Origin: Lachnospiraceae bacterium
GTDB taxonomy: Bacteria; Bacillota; Clostridia; Lachnospirales; Lachnospiraceae
NCBI GenBank assembly: GCA_910574745.1
Contig: CAJTCE010000001.1
Location: forward strand, 186,001 to 250,000
Reading direction: 5' to 3'
Length of the DNA: 64,000 bases
Below, one piece after another: positions 31,072 to 39,494 of the stretch. The position numbers were made by a program, and so were the translations under genes. The number at the start of each line of letters is the position of its first letter. Within the stretch, counting starts at the first letter, position 1. A model generated the notes under the pieces. The model saw only the letters and a program-made list of their open reading frames with translations, made no database searches and had not been told where the DNA came from.

Positions 31072-31449
31072 TTACTTAAGAGTAACTTTAGCGCCTTCTG
31101 CTTCTAATTTAGCCTTGATATCGTCTGCTTCTTCTTTGGATGCAGCTTCCTTGATTACCTTAGGAGCTCCGTCAACTACGTCTTTCGCTTCTTTTAAGCC
31201 AAGGCCTGTTGCTTCACGTACAACCTTGATAACTTTAACCTTGTTAGGACCAACCTCTGTTAATTCAACATCAAACTCGGTCTTCTCTTCTGCACCGCCG
31301 TCTGCTGCGCCGCCTGCTGCTGCAACTACAACGCCTGCTGCTGCGGATACGCCGAACTCTTCTTCACAAGCTTTAACTAAATCATTTAATTCTAAAACTG
31401 TTAACTCTTTAATAGCATCAATAAATTCTGCTGTTGTTAATTTTGCCAT
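31072..31449 (-). CDS. rplL: 50S ribosomal protein L7/L12
   Basis: L7/L12 forms the flexible stalk that recruits translation GTPases. The 125-aa protein has the N-terminal dimerisation helix ([20 protein letters not shown]), an alanine-glycine hinge (residues 38-54) and the C-terminal domain with [21 protein letters not shown] 31449 is placed eight bases after GGAGG; the ATG two codons earlier is too close. It follows rplJ by 44 bases. Confidence 0.97.
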   Translation of the reverse strand: MAKLTTAEFIDAIKELTVLELNDLVKACEEEFGVSAAAGVVVAAAGGAADGGAEEKTEFDVELTEVGPNKVKVIKVVREATGLGLKEAKDVVDGAPKVIKEAASKEEADDIKAKLEAEGAKVTLK

Positions 31450-31493
31450 TTTCATTTCCTCCGTTTAATTTTATTTTTCAACATTTTTTGCAC

Positions 31494-32054
31494 TTATTCT
31501 GCGGGAGTCTCTGCAGGAGCTTCTGCTGCTTCTTCCGCTTTTGCTTCCTCAGCCGGCGCCGCTTCTCCTGCGCCACCCTTTTCCGCTACCTGGTTCAATA
31601 CGCGGGCCAAGTTCGTAATAGGAGACTGGAGACTTCCAAGCAATTTGGAGAGCAGTTCTTCTCTGCCGGGAATGCTTGCGATTGCGCTGATTCCCTTAGC
31701 GTCATATGCAATACCTTCCACTACGCCGCCTTTGATTTCCAACGCTTCAATATTCTTTGCATATTTGCCAAGGATTCTTGCCGGTGCCGTTGCATCGTCT
31801 TTTGCGATCGCAACTGCGCTGGGTCCTTCCAGATAGGGTGCCAGTGCTTCATAATCTGTACCCTTGAACGCAAAGTTCATCATTGTGTTTTTGTATACCT
31901 TGTATACCACGCCGGCTTCACGCATAGCTTTACGAAGCTGTGTGTCCTGCTCAACGGTAAGTCCGCGGTAATCAACTAACACAACAGACTGCGCTTCTTT
32001 CAGATAACCGGAAATTTCTTCCACGATTGGCTGTTTTAATTCAACCTTTGCCAT
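31494..32054 (-). CDS. rplJ: 50S ribosomal protein L10
   Basis: L10 anchors L7/L12 dimers to 23S rRNA. The 186-aa protein starts MAKVELKQPIVEEI, has VVLVDYRGLTVEQDTQLR in the RNA-binding domain and a C-terminal helix for L12 binding (residues 130-160), followed by an unusually alanine/glutamate-rich tail of about 25 residues. It is preceded by an L10 leader with an attenuator hairpin and by its own promoter. Confidence 0.96.
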   Translation of the reverse strand: MAKVELKQPIVEEISGYLKEAQSVVLVDYRGLTVEQDTQLRKAMREAGVVYKVYKNTMMNFAFKGTDYEALAPYLEGPSAVAIAKDDATAPARILGKYAKNIEALEIKGGVVEGIAYDAKGISAIASIPGREELLSKLLGSLQSPITNLARVLNQVAEKGGAGEAAPAEEAKAEEAAEAPAETPAE

Positions 32055-32094
32055 TTCACATTTACCTCCTTATAGATTTTGTTGCCGATAGGAG

Positions 32095-32252
32095 TATTTA
32101 TGTTTTCACGGCTTGCGCCATAAATATAAAAAGCCTCCCGGAAGACCGGAAGGCAAAAAGTCATAAACATACTCTTTCTTTCCTCGGCAGGCGATTCGCT
32201 TACGCCCTGAAAACGGGCACCTGCTGTCTTCGGCAAAGTCTCGTAAGACCTT
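32095..32252 (-). ncRNA. L10 (rplJ) leader RNA with attenuator
   Basis: The 5' untranslated region of rplJ contains GCCGAAGACAGCAGGTGCCC and later GCCTGCCGAGG, the paired segments of the Firmicutes L10 leader, in which L10-L12 binds to repress its own operon. After them comes a strong hairpin, GCCTTCCGG-TCTT-CCGGGAGGC, followed by TTTTT, at 32154-32126, which probably acts as the attenuator. The assignment is from the recognisable conserved stretches. Confidence 0.85.
32126..32154 (-). terminator. Attenuator hairpin in the rplJ leader
   Basis: On the minus strand GCCTTCCGG pairs with CCGGGAGGC (one G-U pair) around TCTT, then TTTTTATATTT, about 70 bases before rplJ. It would stop transcription when L10 is in excess. 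Confidence 0.8.
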
Positions 32253-32256
32253 AACT

Positions 32257-32285
32257 AACTTAACACAGAAAATCTATGCTGTCAA
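32257..32285 (-). promoter_or_regulatory. Sigma-A promoter of rplJL-rpoBC
   Basis: On the minus strand TTGACA (32285-32280), a 17-bp spacer and TAAGTT (32262-32257), just upstream of the L10 leader. An array of AT-rich 12-bp repeats abuts its -35 box. Confidence 0.8.
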
Positions 32286-32287
32286 TA

Positions 32288-32358
32288 CTTTAGAATTTAT
32301 TTGGGAATCTATTTTAGAATTTATTTTAGAATCTATTTTTGCCCTATTTTAGATTCTA
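32288..32358. repeat. 12-bp AT-rich tandem repeats upstream of the rplJ promoter
   Basis: Four adjacent 12-bp units of the type TTTTAGAATYTA run from 32288 to 32335, and a fifth copy lies at 32347-32358 after an 11-bp interruption. They start two bases upstream of the -35 box of the rplJ promoter, where an UP element would lie. Confidence 0.85.
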
Positions 32359-32445
32359 TACCCATTCTCATTATTTCGGGCACTCCTATCACTTTAAACA
32401 CTCTGCGGTTTCACTGCCTGACACTTCTCTTGCGACAGTTCCTGC

Positions 32446-33819
32446 TCATTCTGTCGTTACCCCTTCGGATGCAGAATCTCCCGCCTCTGTTCCTGTGCCT
32501 TCCTGCACCGGCTCTTCCCTTTTCTTAGGCACCCTTTGCACCGCATCATAATCAATAGGCGGTCCGCCGTAAGGCGCATCCTTAATAAATCCGTTCTCAT
32601 CTATGGTCACATCCGGGGAAATGCATTGCAGATACTGAAGAATCCTCTGCTTTTCCGCCCCCGACGCCATATCCGTCCTACATTCATGCTGAAGCGCAGG
32701 CAGAAACTGGCAGGTCAGACCGCCCGCTTCATCCAATACCACCTTTAAAAGACCCGTATCAAGACTTTTGGAATTAAACCAAAAATTTCCGATACTATAG
32801 AAAACGGGCACGCCCTCAATAAAATCAATTCCCTGAAGACAATGGGGATGATCCCCCACGATCAGATCGGCTCCCGCCTTCACAAGCTCCGGCGCCTGCC
32901 ATTCCTGGGCCCAATGCAGTTCATCCGTGTTTTCCGTTCCCCAGTGAATATATACCACCGTTATATCCGCCTTTGCATCCGCTTCTTTTACAACCTCCAA
33001 AAGTCTCCCGAATTCCTCTTCGGAAAAACAGCGGAAGGTTCCAGCCGTTACCTCTGTGGCGCCTTTGGTATCCGGGTTATCATTTCTCTCCACCTGAGTT
33101 GCGGAAACGTAGGCGATGGTTCTTCCGTTTATTTCAAAATAGTAAGGTTCCTTTGCCTCATCCAGATTCCTTCCCGCTCCTATATAGGGAATTCCCGCAT
33201 TTTTTAAGGTATCAAGAGTGTCAAAAAGGGCATCCTCGCCCCAATCGTATACATGATTATTGGCAAGGGAAACAATATCCACGCCCATTTCATGGAGAAG
33301 CTCCACATTTTCAGGACGGCTTCTAAAGGTAAAGGCCTTTTCCGGCAGCGGTTCTCCCCGCAGAGAATAAGAAAATTCATTATTGACCATGAGAATATCA
33401 GCCTGCCGCATTTCCCCCAGCAAATCTGCAGAAAGGGAACTATCCATTTTGCCGCCCCTGTTTTTCAGGGAATGCATATTTGCATATTCGTCATGAAAAC
33501 ATACGTCTCCGCCAAAGGCCATCGTTACGGGTTTGATTTTCGTAATTGGCTCCGGCACATTACTTTCTTCCGATTCTTTCTCTTTATTTTCCGGCTTAAT
33601 CAGTTCAGACGTTTCCGGAAGCCCAACGCTCCCGCCCCGTCCCTCATTCGGCGCCTGCTCCCCGCTTTCCGCCTGCTGCTTTTCCGAAGGTACCGGTTTC
33701 ACTGCTCCTCCCGAAGCTTTTGAAATCAAATACAGAGCCGCAGCTCCCACGCCTGTTACAATCATCAGAGTCATCAAAAAATATGCTAATTGTCGTTTTC
33801 TGCGTTTCCTTCTGTTCAT
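32446..33819 (-). CDS. CapA-family protein (PGA_cap metallophosphoesterase fold)
   Basis: The 457-aa protein has one N-terminal membrane helix (residues 11-32) after a basic start (MNRRKRRKRQ), a low-complexity linker rich in P, S and E (residues 38-90) and a CapA/PGA_cap domain with FGGDVCFHDE, VNNEFSYSL, LANNHVYDWGED, IHWGTEN and VGDHPHCLQGID, which supply the metal ligands of the calcineurin-like fold. Family members act in poly-gamma-glutamate capsule assembly or unknown envelope roles. The ATG has GGGAGGAG upstream. It lies between rplA and rplJ, an unusual place. No capB or capC partner is in the window. Confidence 0.85.
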   Translation of the reverse strand: MNRRKRRKRQLAYFLMTLMIVTGVGAAALYLISKASGGAVKPVPSEKQQAESGEQAPNEGRGGSVGLPETSELIKPENKEKESEESNVPEPITKIKPVTMAFGGDVCFHDEYANMHSLKNRGGKMDSSLSADLLGEMRQADILMVNNEFSYSLRGEPLPEKAFTFRSRPENVELLHEMGVDIVSLANNHVYDWGEDALFDTLDTLKNAGIPYIGAGRNLDEAKEPYYFEINGRTIAYVSATQVERNDNPDTKGATEVTAGTFRCFSEEEFGRLLEVVKEADAKADITVVYIHWGTENTDELHWAQEWQAPELVKAGADLIVGDHPHCLQGIDFIEGVPVFYSIGNFWFNSKSLDTGLLKVVLDEAGGLTCQFLPALQHECRTDMASGAEKQRILQYLQCISPDVTIDENGFIKDAPYGGPPIDYDAVQRVPKKREEPVQEGTGTEAGDSASEGVTTE

Positions 33820-33961
33820 AGCTCCTCCCGCATTCTTTTGCTCCCGTATCCAAGACCGGACATTTTATACAGCTTTTACCAGTATTCCCGGCAAATATAC
33901 CTGCTGTCCAACAAAAATAACACTTGTTACAAAATTGCCGGTTTATCAACCCTATACATAT

Positions 33962-33988
33962 AAAAAGGGCACGACCATTGCCGTACCC
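33962..33988 (-). terminator. Terminator after rplA
   Basis: On the minus strand GGGTACG pairs with CGTGCCC (one G-U pair) around an eight-base loop, followed by TTTTT, 18 bases past the rplA stop. It separates the rplKA unit from the CapA gene. Confidence 0.75.
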
Positions 33989-34005
33989 TATTATACCATA
34001 TCAAA

Positions 34006-34695
34006 TTAGAACTTTGCAGTGCTTACTTTTACTCCGGGGCCCATGGTAGGAGCCAGAGAAATGCTTCTTAAATACTGTCCCTTTAAAGTGCTGGGTTTTG
34101 CCTTTACAATCGCTTCCATCAAAGCGTCAAAGTTTTCTTTTAACTGCTCTTCCGTGAAAGAAGCTTTTCCTACAGGCGCATGGATGATATTGGACTTGTC
34201 GAGCCTATACTCGATTTTACCTGCCTTAATATCATTGACAGCCTTTGTGACATCCATTGTAACAGTACCTGCTTTGGGGTTGGGCATCAAACCTTTCGGT
34301 CCCAGAACCTTACCCAGACGACCTACAACACCCATCATATCAGGTGTAGCAACAACTACGTCAAAGTCAAGCCAACCGTCATTCTGAATCTTCGGAATCA
34401 GCTCTTCGCCGCCGACGAAATCAGCTCCTGCCGCTTCAGCCTCATTGAGCTTATCGCCTTTTGCGAATACCAGAACCTTAACTGTCTTACCGGTTCCGTT
34501 AGGAAGTACAACTGCTCCACGAATCTGCTGGTCTGCATGACGTCCGTCGCAGCCTGTTCTGATATGCACTTCAATTGTCTCATCAAATTTTGCCACAGCT
34601 GCTTTTTTCGCCAATGCAATTGCTTCTGTAGGCTCATACTGTGTCATACGGTCAATTGCTTTTGCCGCATCACTATATTTTTTACCATGTTTCAT
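34006..34695 (-). CDS. rplA: 50S ribosomal protein L1
   Basis: L1 forms the mobile stalk at the E site and in many bacteria represses its own mRNA. The 229-aa product begins [15 protein letters not shown] at ATG 34695, seven bases after AAGGAGGG. Conserved blocks include [21 protein letters not shown] (residues about 122-142) and the C-terminal [20 protein letters not shown]. The longer frame upstream reads through a structured RNA site and is rejected. It follows rplK. Confidence 0.97.
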   Translation of the reverse strand: MKHGKKYSDAAKAIDRMTQYEPTEAIALAKKAAVAKFDETIEVHIRTGCDGRHADQQIRGAVVLPNGTGKTVKVLVFAKGDKLNEAEAAGADFVGGEELIPKIQNDGWLDFDVVVATPDMMGVVGRLGKVLGPKGLMPNPKAGTVTMDVTKAVNDIKAGKIEYRLDKSNIIHAPVGKASFTEEQLKENFDALMEAIVKAKPSTLKGQYLRSISLAPTMGPGVKVSTAKF

Positions 34696-34709
34696 TTTGT
34701 ATTCCCTCC

Positions 34710-34743
34710 TTGTGGTAGTGGCGGAGCTGACAGCTCCTCCCAC
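34710..34743 (-). promoter_or_regulatory. L1-binding-like RNA hairpin before rplA
   Basis: On the minus strand GTGGGAGGAGCT pairs with AGCTCCGCCAC around GTC, then CTACCACAA, ending one base before the AAGGAGGG site of rplA. The GUGGGAGG...CCACUACCAC pattern resembles the L1-stalk helix of 23S rRNA, so it is probably the operator by which L1 blocks translation. Confidence 0.7.
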
Positions 34744-34753
34744 GTATTAACCG

Positions 34754-35179
34754 TTACTCTTCAACTGCGATTCCCATACTTCTCGCAGTACCTGCGATCA
34801 TGCTGATTGCCGCTTCTAAGCTTCCCGCATTCAAATCAGGCATCTTTGTCTCTGCAATCTTCTGAAGATCTGCTTTGGAAATCGTTGCAACCTTGGTCTT
34901 GTTAGGTGTTGCGGAACCCGATTTAATGTTGCAGGCTTTCTTTAAAAGAACTGCAGCAGGGGGAGTTTTGGTAACAAAACTGAAACTTCTGTCTGCATAA
35001 ACTGTGATAACTACAGGGATGATCATATCTCCCTGATCAGCTGTCTTTGCGTTGAACTGCTTTGTGAATTCAACGATGTTTACACCATGCTGACCTAATG
35101 CAGGACCAACCGGTGGTGCTGGTGTAGCTTTACCAGCAGGGATCTGTAACTTAATGTATCCTTCTACTTTCTTTGCCAT
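34754..35179 (-). CDS. rplK: 50S ribosomal protein L11
   Basis: L11 forms the GTPase-associated centre and is the thiostrepton target. The 141-aa protein starts [17 protein letters not shown] and contains [14 protein letters not shown] with the conserved prolines, then the C-terminal 23S-binding domain ending [14 protein letters not shown] 35179 has AGGAGGT about nine bases upstream; the GTG three codons earlier overlaps that site and is rejected. It lies 58 bases before rplA. Confidence 0.97.
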   Translation of the reverse strand: MAKKVEGYIKLQIPAGKATPAPPVGPALGQHGVNIVEFTKQFNAKTADQGDMIIPVVITVYADRSFSFVTKTPPAAVLLKKACNIKSGSATPNKTKVATISKADLQKIAETKMPDLNAGSLEAAISMIAGTARSMGIAVEE

Positions 35180-35199
35180 TTGTGGCACCTCCTAATAAA

Positions 35200-35233
35200 T
35201 TGTGGTAGTGGCGGGTCGAAGAAACCCTCCCAC
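35200..35233 (-). promoter_or_regulatory. L1-binding-like RNA hairpin before rplK
   Basis: On the minus strand GTGGGAGGGT pairs with ACCCGCCAC around TTCTTCG, then CTACCACAA. Flanks and the asymmetric internal loop match the hairpin before rplA, while the inner stem differs by compensating changes. It lies just before the AGGAGG of rplK. Confidence 0.7.
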
Positions 35234-35449
35234 AGCTCATACCCAAACCCTTCCTGATAATCTGCATTATCCATGAATCAGATTATCTTCATCCACGTAG
35301 GAATCATCCGGCGAAAATCTGACCATTGATTCATGTAATATACCAGACGGGATTCTTCTATGAACGTCACTTGTTACTATATTCCAAATTGCACAAAAAT
35401 GCAACCCGAACATACAAACCGGAATCATACGCCAAACAGGCTGTACAAT
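35234..35449 (-). other. Untranslated spacer between nusG and rplK
   Basis: No gene is seen in these 216 bases. The minus strand contains paired segments such as TGAATCA with TGATTCA and GATAATCTGA with TCAGATTTTC-like sequence, so a folded leader is likely. No terminator or good promoter was found, so rplK is probably read through from nusG. Confidence 0.4.
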
Positions 35450-35965
35450 TTACATTTTGCGGACTTCTGCAAAACTGATTTCCACAGGAGTCTCTCTGCC
35501 GAACATTTCCACATTGATGGTGGCGGTCTGTTTGCCAAAGTCCATTCTCTGGACAATTCCCACCGTATCCTTCCAAACGCCGGCAACAACTGCGATTGAA
35601 TCTCCTTCTTTAAAATCAACGGAAATATTTTCAACCTTGATTCCCAAAGGCTTCATCTCCGCTTCGGAAAGAGGCACCGGTTTGCTTCCCGGTCCCACAA
35701 ATCCGGTTACACCACGGGTATTTCTTACGACATACCAGGTGTCATCATTCATAACCATATTGATTAAAACATAGCCCGGAAACAGCTTCTTGGAAACCGT
35801 TTTCTTGGCTCCGTTTTTCACTTCCACCACATCCTGCATGGGAACCCTGACTTCCAGAATTTCCTCTTCCAGATGCCTGTTTTCGATGGTCTTTTCAATA
35901 TTGGCTTTTACTTTGTTCTCATACCCGGAATAGGTATGGACTACATACCAATTTGCTTCTGCCAT
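35450..35965 (-). CDS. nusG: Transcription termination/antitermination factor NusG
   Basis: NusG links RNA polymerase to pausing and ribosome coupling. The 171-aa protein has the NGN domain (WYVVHTYSGYENKVKANIE at the start, PGYVLINMVMNDDTWYVVRN) and a C-terminal KOW domain (FKEGDSIAVVAGVWKDTVGIV). It lies 16 bases after secE and before rplK, the standard order. Confidence 0.96.
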   Translation of the reverse strand: MAEANWYVVHTYSGYENKVKANIEKTIENRHLEEEILEVRVPMQDVVEVKNGAKKTVSKKLFPGYVLINMVMNDDTWYVVRNTRGVTGFVGPGSKPVPLSEAEMKPLGIKVENISVDFKEGDSIAVVAGVWKDTVGIVQRMDFGKQTATINVEMFGRETPVEISFAEVRKM

Positions 35966-35981
35966 GCTCTTTTCCTCATCC

Positions 35982-36191
35982 TTACATTGTCAAGAAGTTT
36001 ACACCATATTGAACGATTGTATCGATTAAAGCAATCAAAAGACCTAAAACAACAGAAGCAACCGTTACTGTAACCGTCTGCTTTAACAAAGTTGTTTTAT
36101 CGGGCCAGATAACCTTTTTAAACTCAGCGCTTAAGCCGTTAAAAAAGCTGCCCAGCTTAGATTGTTTTTTGTTGCTGCTTGTTTCTCCCAT
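35982..36191 (-). CDS. secE: Preprotein translocase subunit SecE
   Basis: SecE clamps the SecY channel of the Sec translocon. The 69-aa protein has the amphipathic EFKKVIWPDKTTLLKQT segment and a single membrane helix (VTVASVVLGLLIALIDTIVQ, residues about 42-61), the short one-helix form of Gram-positive bacteria. ATG 36191 follows GAGGAAG by about eight bases; an earlier in-frame start at 36212 has no such site. It lies between rpmG and nusG. Confidence 0.95.
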   Translation of the reverse strand: MGETSSNKKQSKLGSFFNGLSAEFKKVIWPDKTTLLKQTVTVTVASVVLGLLIALIDTIVQYGVNFLTM

Positions 36192-36218
36192 ATTTTCACT
36201 TCCTCGTTTCAATCGAAT

Positions 36219-36368
36219 TTACTTGGTTTCTTTGTGTAATGTATGAGTTTTACAGAATCTGCAGTATTTCTTTGTCTCCATCCTGTCGGGATGTGTCTTT
36301 TTATCCTTTGTTAAGTTATAGTTACGATTTTTGCACTCTGTACATGCTAAAGTAATTTTTGTACGCAT
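36219..36368 (-). CDS. rpmG: 50S ribosomal protein L33
   Basis: This 49-aa protein starts [18 protein letters not shown] and ends LHKETK. Two cysteine pairs (CTEC and CRFC) mark the zinc-binding form of L33. GGAGGTGG stands about seven bases before ATG 36368. It is the first gene of the rpmG-secE-nusG-rplK-rplA unit, behind the promoter at 36474-36502. Confidence 0.95.
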   Translation of the reverse strand: MRTKITLACTECKNRNYNLTKDKKTHPDRMETKKYCRFCKTHTLHKETK

Positions 36369-36473
36369 CTCTTTTCCACCTCCGCGTGCTATTCGTCCTG
36401 TTCATTCTATATTTGAAGGCCGCCCTTTTCATTTTTTTGCACAAAAAAAAGAGCTAAATCTCTTCATTTGCTT

Positions 36474-36502
36474 AATATATCATAAGGATGTCCGTCCGTC
36501 AA
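36474..36502 (-). promoter_or_regulatory. Sigma-A promoter of rpmG-secE-nusG
   Basis: On the minus strand TTGACG (36502-36497), a 17-bp spacer and TATATT (36479-36474), about 105 bases before rpmG. The rest of 36369-36755 shows no gene; a weak plus-strand promoter for the next gene (TTGACT near 36645) is possible. Confidence 0.8.
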
Positions 36503-36755
36503 TAAAAAGTTTCTAAAATTTCACAGGGTTTTTCAGAACATTTTGACAATATTATTGCTCTTCTGTTCCAAATATCATTTCTATTTTCTATAAGTTTTTT
36601 CTTTGCAAAATATGGCATTTTTCTGATATTAAATTCTTGCATTTGACTTTTACGAGTGCTATTATAGATGTAAGAAAGTAGGTTATTATGCCCGGACAGG
36701 ACAACGGATTTGTCATACTGTCTATATTCATTCAAGGAAGAAAGGAGGGGGCAAT

Positions 36756-38060
36756 ATGGCTGATATACTCGCACTCAGTGTATACAATCACTATCTTACT
36801 TCATATGCGTCAAAGGGTTCAACATCTTTTGATACTCATAAGAAAAGCGAACTGCGCAATATTTACAATTCAATTGTCAAACTCAATAAAGAGTCTCCCC
36901 TGTATCTTCCTAACAACAGCAATGAATCAAAGATTTTTGCCATTGATTTAAAGGAAGATGCAAGACAGCTCCAGAACACAATAGCCTCTTTAGGCGGTCT
37001 GGATGAAGCCGCTCTTCTCAAAAAGAAAGAAGCCTTTTCCAGCGACGATTCCATTGCGTCCGTTTCCTATATCGGAAGCAGGGAAGCTGCCGCAGATGCG
37101 CCTACTCTTTCTTTGGAGGTTCATTCTCTGGCTTCCCCGCAGGTAAATATGGGGCATTTTATTCCTTCCGATTCGTCGGTGGATTTAAAGCCCGAAACCT
37201 ACTCTTTTGATTTAAATATTAACGATTTAAACTACGAATTTCAATTTGAAGTCCGGGATACGGATACCAATCTGGATATTCAGAATCGCCTTACCCGGCT
37301 GATCAATAATGCAAATATCGGACTTAAAGCAGAGATCATAAAGGATGACGAAGACAATTCCAGCCTGAAGCTGACCTCTCAAAAAAGCGGTCTTTCATCC
37401 GGCGAAGAACATGTTTTCCATATTTCCGACGGCGAAACAAGCAAAACCTCAGGCATAGTTGAATATTTGGGAATCGGCGCCACAACCCGCGTTCCCTCCA
37501 ATGCAGAATTTTCCATTGACGGCGTTCCTCATTCGGAACCCTCCAACACTTTTACGGTAGAGAAAAATTACCGTATTACTTTACAGGGCCTTACCCCGGA
37601 AGACGGCACTCCCGTTAATGTGGGCATGAAAACCGACATAGAGAGCTTAACCGCAAACCTGCGCCAGTTAGCGGGCGGTTATAATCATTTTCTCCGTTCG
37701 GCAATGGAGTATACGCAAAATCACCCGAAAAGCAACCAGTTAGTAAGCGAGATGTGGCATCTTGTAGGAGGCTTTGCAGAACCGCTATCCGATATCGGCA
37801 TGAACATCAACGAAAGCGGAGCTATCGAAATCAATGAAGATTTATTGCAGCAATCGGTTTTAGCCGGAAATGTCGAAAAAGATTTTGACCGGATTAAGGA
37901 TTTTACCAAAGCGCTGTTTCGCAAATCCAGCCAGGTATCCCTAAATCCTATGTCCTATGTGGAAAAAACCATTGTGGCTTACAAAAACCCCGGCAGAAAT
38001 TACGCTTCGCCTTACATCACAAGCGCATACAGCGGAATGCTTTTTAACAGCTATTGCTGA
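36756..38060 (+). CDS. FliD-like flagellar filament cap protein
   Basis: The 434-aa protein has the plan of the FliD/HAP2 family: a helical N-terminal segment (residues 25-75), a beta-rich middle (residues 95-270, with FDLNINDLNYEFQFEV) and a helical C-terminus (YNHFLRSAMEYTQ, ALFRKSSQVSLNPMSYVEK). It lacks the usual SGLDT N-terminal motif and starts MADILALSVYNHYL, so it may be a divergent paralogue rather than the main cap. AGGAGG stands six to nine bases before the ATG. It is read away from rpmG and ends in a strong terminator. Confidence 0.6.
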   Translation: MADILALSVYNHYLTSYASKGSTSFDTHKKSELRNIYNSIVKLNKESPLYLPNNSNESKIFAIDLKEDARQLQNTIASLGGLDEAALLKKKEAFSSDDSIASVSYIGSREAAADAPTLSLEVHSLASPQVNMGHFIPSDSSVDLKPETYSFDLNINDLNYEFQFEVRDTDTNLDIQNRLTRLINNANIGLKAEIIKDDEDNSSLKLTSQKSGLSSGEEHVFHISDGETSKTSGIVEYLGIGATTRVPSNAEFSIDGVPHSEPSNTFTVEKNYRITLQGLTPEDGTPVNVGMKTDIESLTANLRQLAGGYNHFLRSAMEYTQNHPKSNQLVSEMWHLVGGFAEPLSDIGMNINESGAIEINEDLLQQSVLAGNVEKDFDRIKDFTKALFRKSSQVSLNPMSYVEKTIVAYKNPGRNYASPYITSAYSGMLFNSYC

Positions 38061-38101
38061 TCATTCTTATTACAACCAAAGCTCAGGGAACAAAATCAAA
38101 T

Positions 38102-38142
38102 AAGGAAATGAGATGATATTTTTCTCATTTCCTTATTTTTTA
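38102..38142 (+). terminator. Terminator of the FliD-like gene
   Basis: AAGGAAATGAGA and TCTCATTTCCTT pair perfectly around a short loop, followed by ATTTTTT, 42 bases past the stop codon. Confidence 0.93.
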
Positions 38143-38251
38143 CCGTTTTTCTTTCTGCCCCCATTCAAAGCATACTCTTCCGGTTTCCCATTCTTCTTTA
38201 TCTTTCGTCTGCTTTTTCTGCACCGTAACCAAAAGCCGGCATTCCGGCTTA

Positions 38252-39271
38252 TCAATCGCCAAATTCTTTATACAGAAAATTCATGTCCAGAAACTTATCA
38301 TCAATATAGAAATCTGCGTTGGGTTTTCCCATTTTCAGTTCATGGTATTTTACCCCCCACTCTTTCATCTGCCGCTCCGTTGTTACCTTCCAGTCAATCC
38401 CGGTCACATACCCTCTTGCCGTAAAAAGTACAATATGGTTTCCCATATCATAGAGCCTGTTGACTATGGAAATCATCCTTTCATTCGGCAGCGCCTGTCC
38501 ATAATCCAAGTCTTCTCTTTTTAGCGCAATCACGCCGTCAATGTCAAAAACAAACTGCCTGCCGCCCTCTTTAATCTGCATAAACTCCGCCACCCGGTCA
38601 AAGTCCTTTTCCGAATCCACATCATACATTTCTTTCATGACATAGCCTTTTATTTTCTTTCCTGTCATGGAATTGTAATTCCAAATGTTGGACGGACGCA
38701 GCAAATCCACATTTCCATTCTGATAATAGGTCTTAGGAAGCTCCTGCCTCGGCATATTATAAGCCTCCGGGATATCTTTCAGAATGGGCTCAATCAGTCC
38801 GTCCTCTCCCAAATACCACATTTTATGAGGTACGACTTCGTTTTCCTTAATGCTTCTGACCGCATCCACCGTTTCATCCTCTAGCATCAGCTCAATCATC
38901 TTATCAATATCCTCCGCATCCCGGAAAGGATCCGTAGGGCGCAGCTGCACGACAATATCCGGCTCATAATCTTCATGATCCCGAAGCCATGATAACGCAT
39001 GGCGGAAAACATCAATATCGAGGGCCGTATCCGTAGCATATTCCGCCGGCCTGATAAATGGAGTTTCCGCTCCGTATTCTCTGGCAATTGCGGCGTACTC
39101 TTCGCTGTCCGTAGTCACAATGATCCGGTTGATATACCGACTGGCCTTGGCATGTTCAATGGAATAAGCCAGCATGGGTTTTCCGTTAATCATTCTGATA
39201 TTTTTATTTTTCACGCTTTTAGAACCGCTTCTGGCAGGAATGACCGCCAGAATTTTCTTTTCTGTTACCAT
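38252..39271 (-). CDS. CMP-sugar synthetase fused to a HAD phosphatase-like domain
   Basis: Residues 1-235 are an acylneuraminate cytidylyltransferase (NeuA/PseF/LegF type), with IPARSGSKSVKNKNI, the TTDSEEYA block and VVQLRPTDPFR; these enzymes activate nonulosonic acids as CMP-sugars. Residues 240-339 are a HAD-type domain with FVFDIDGVIALKRED (nucleophile D followed by DxD spacing), LFTARGY and GKPNADFYIDDK. The HAD half resembles small capsule-biosynthesis phosphatases or nucleotidases. The gene stands alone, 10 kb from the nonulosonate cluster, and could supply its CMP-activation step. A fusion of this sort is known for some NeuA proteins. Confidence 0.8.
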   Translation of the reverse strand: MVTEKKILAVIPARSGSKSVKNKNIRMINGKPMLAYSIEHAKASRYINRIIVTTDSEEYAAIAREYGAETPFIRPAEYATDTALDIDVFRHALSWLRDHEDYEPDIVVQLRPTDPFRDAEDIDKMIELMLEDETVDAVRSIKENEVVPHKMWYLGEDGLIEPILKDIPEAYNMPRQELPKTYYQNGNVDLLRPSNIWNYNSMTGKKIKGYVMKEMYDVDSEKDFDRVAEFMQIKEGGRQFVFDIDGVIALKREDLDYGQALPNERMISIVNRLYDMGNHIVLFTARGYVTGIDWKVTTERQMKEWGVKYHELKMGKPNADFYIDDKFLDMNFLYKEFGD

Positions 39272-39494
39272 ATTCTTTTCCTCTAGTTTCCGTTTGATTT
39301 TTTACTCACTTTTTACTTATTGTTTGATTATGATGTTTTATTTTCTTTTCTAATATGCCGTTTTCTGTTTTTCCGATTCCCTGCAATGTCCTTTTGCAAA
39401 TTTATTACGAAATACCATATCCGCCCGGCGCTTTATCTCCGCCGTGTCTTAAAGTACATCTTAGTGGAGCAGGCATGGTTGCATTATAAAATAG

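Noticed and set aside
31434-31979. 181-aa cysteine- and phenylalanine-rich frame opposite rplJ
   Set aside because: It is antisense to rplJ, whose alanine/glutamate-rich tail produces the odd composition. No start signal.
32288-32358. Possible CRISPR array
   Set aside because: Units are only 12 bp, adjacent and without spacers. This is a tandem repeat beside a promoter.
33980-34003. TGGTATAAT just after rplA as a promoter of the CapA gene
   Set aside because: It looks like an extended -10 element, but transcription would begin inside the terminator hairpin and no -35 box is present.
33253-34009. Plus-strand frames opposite the CapA gene
   Set aside because: Antisense to a well-supported gene, with no ribosome binding site.
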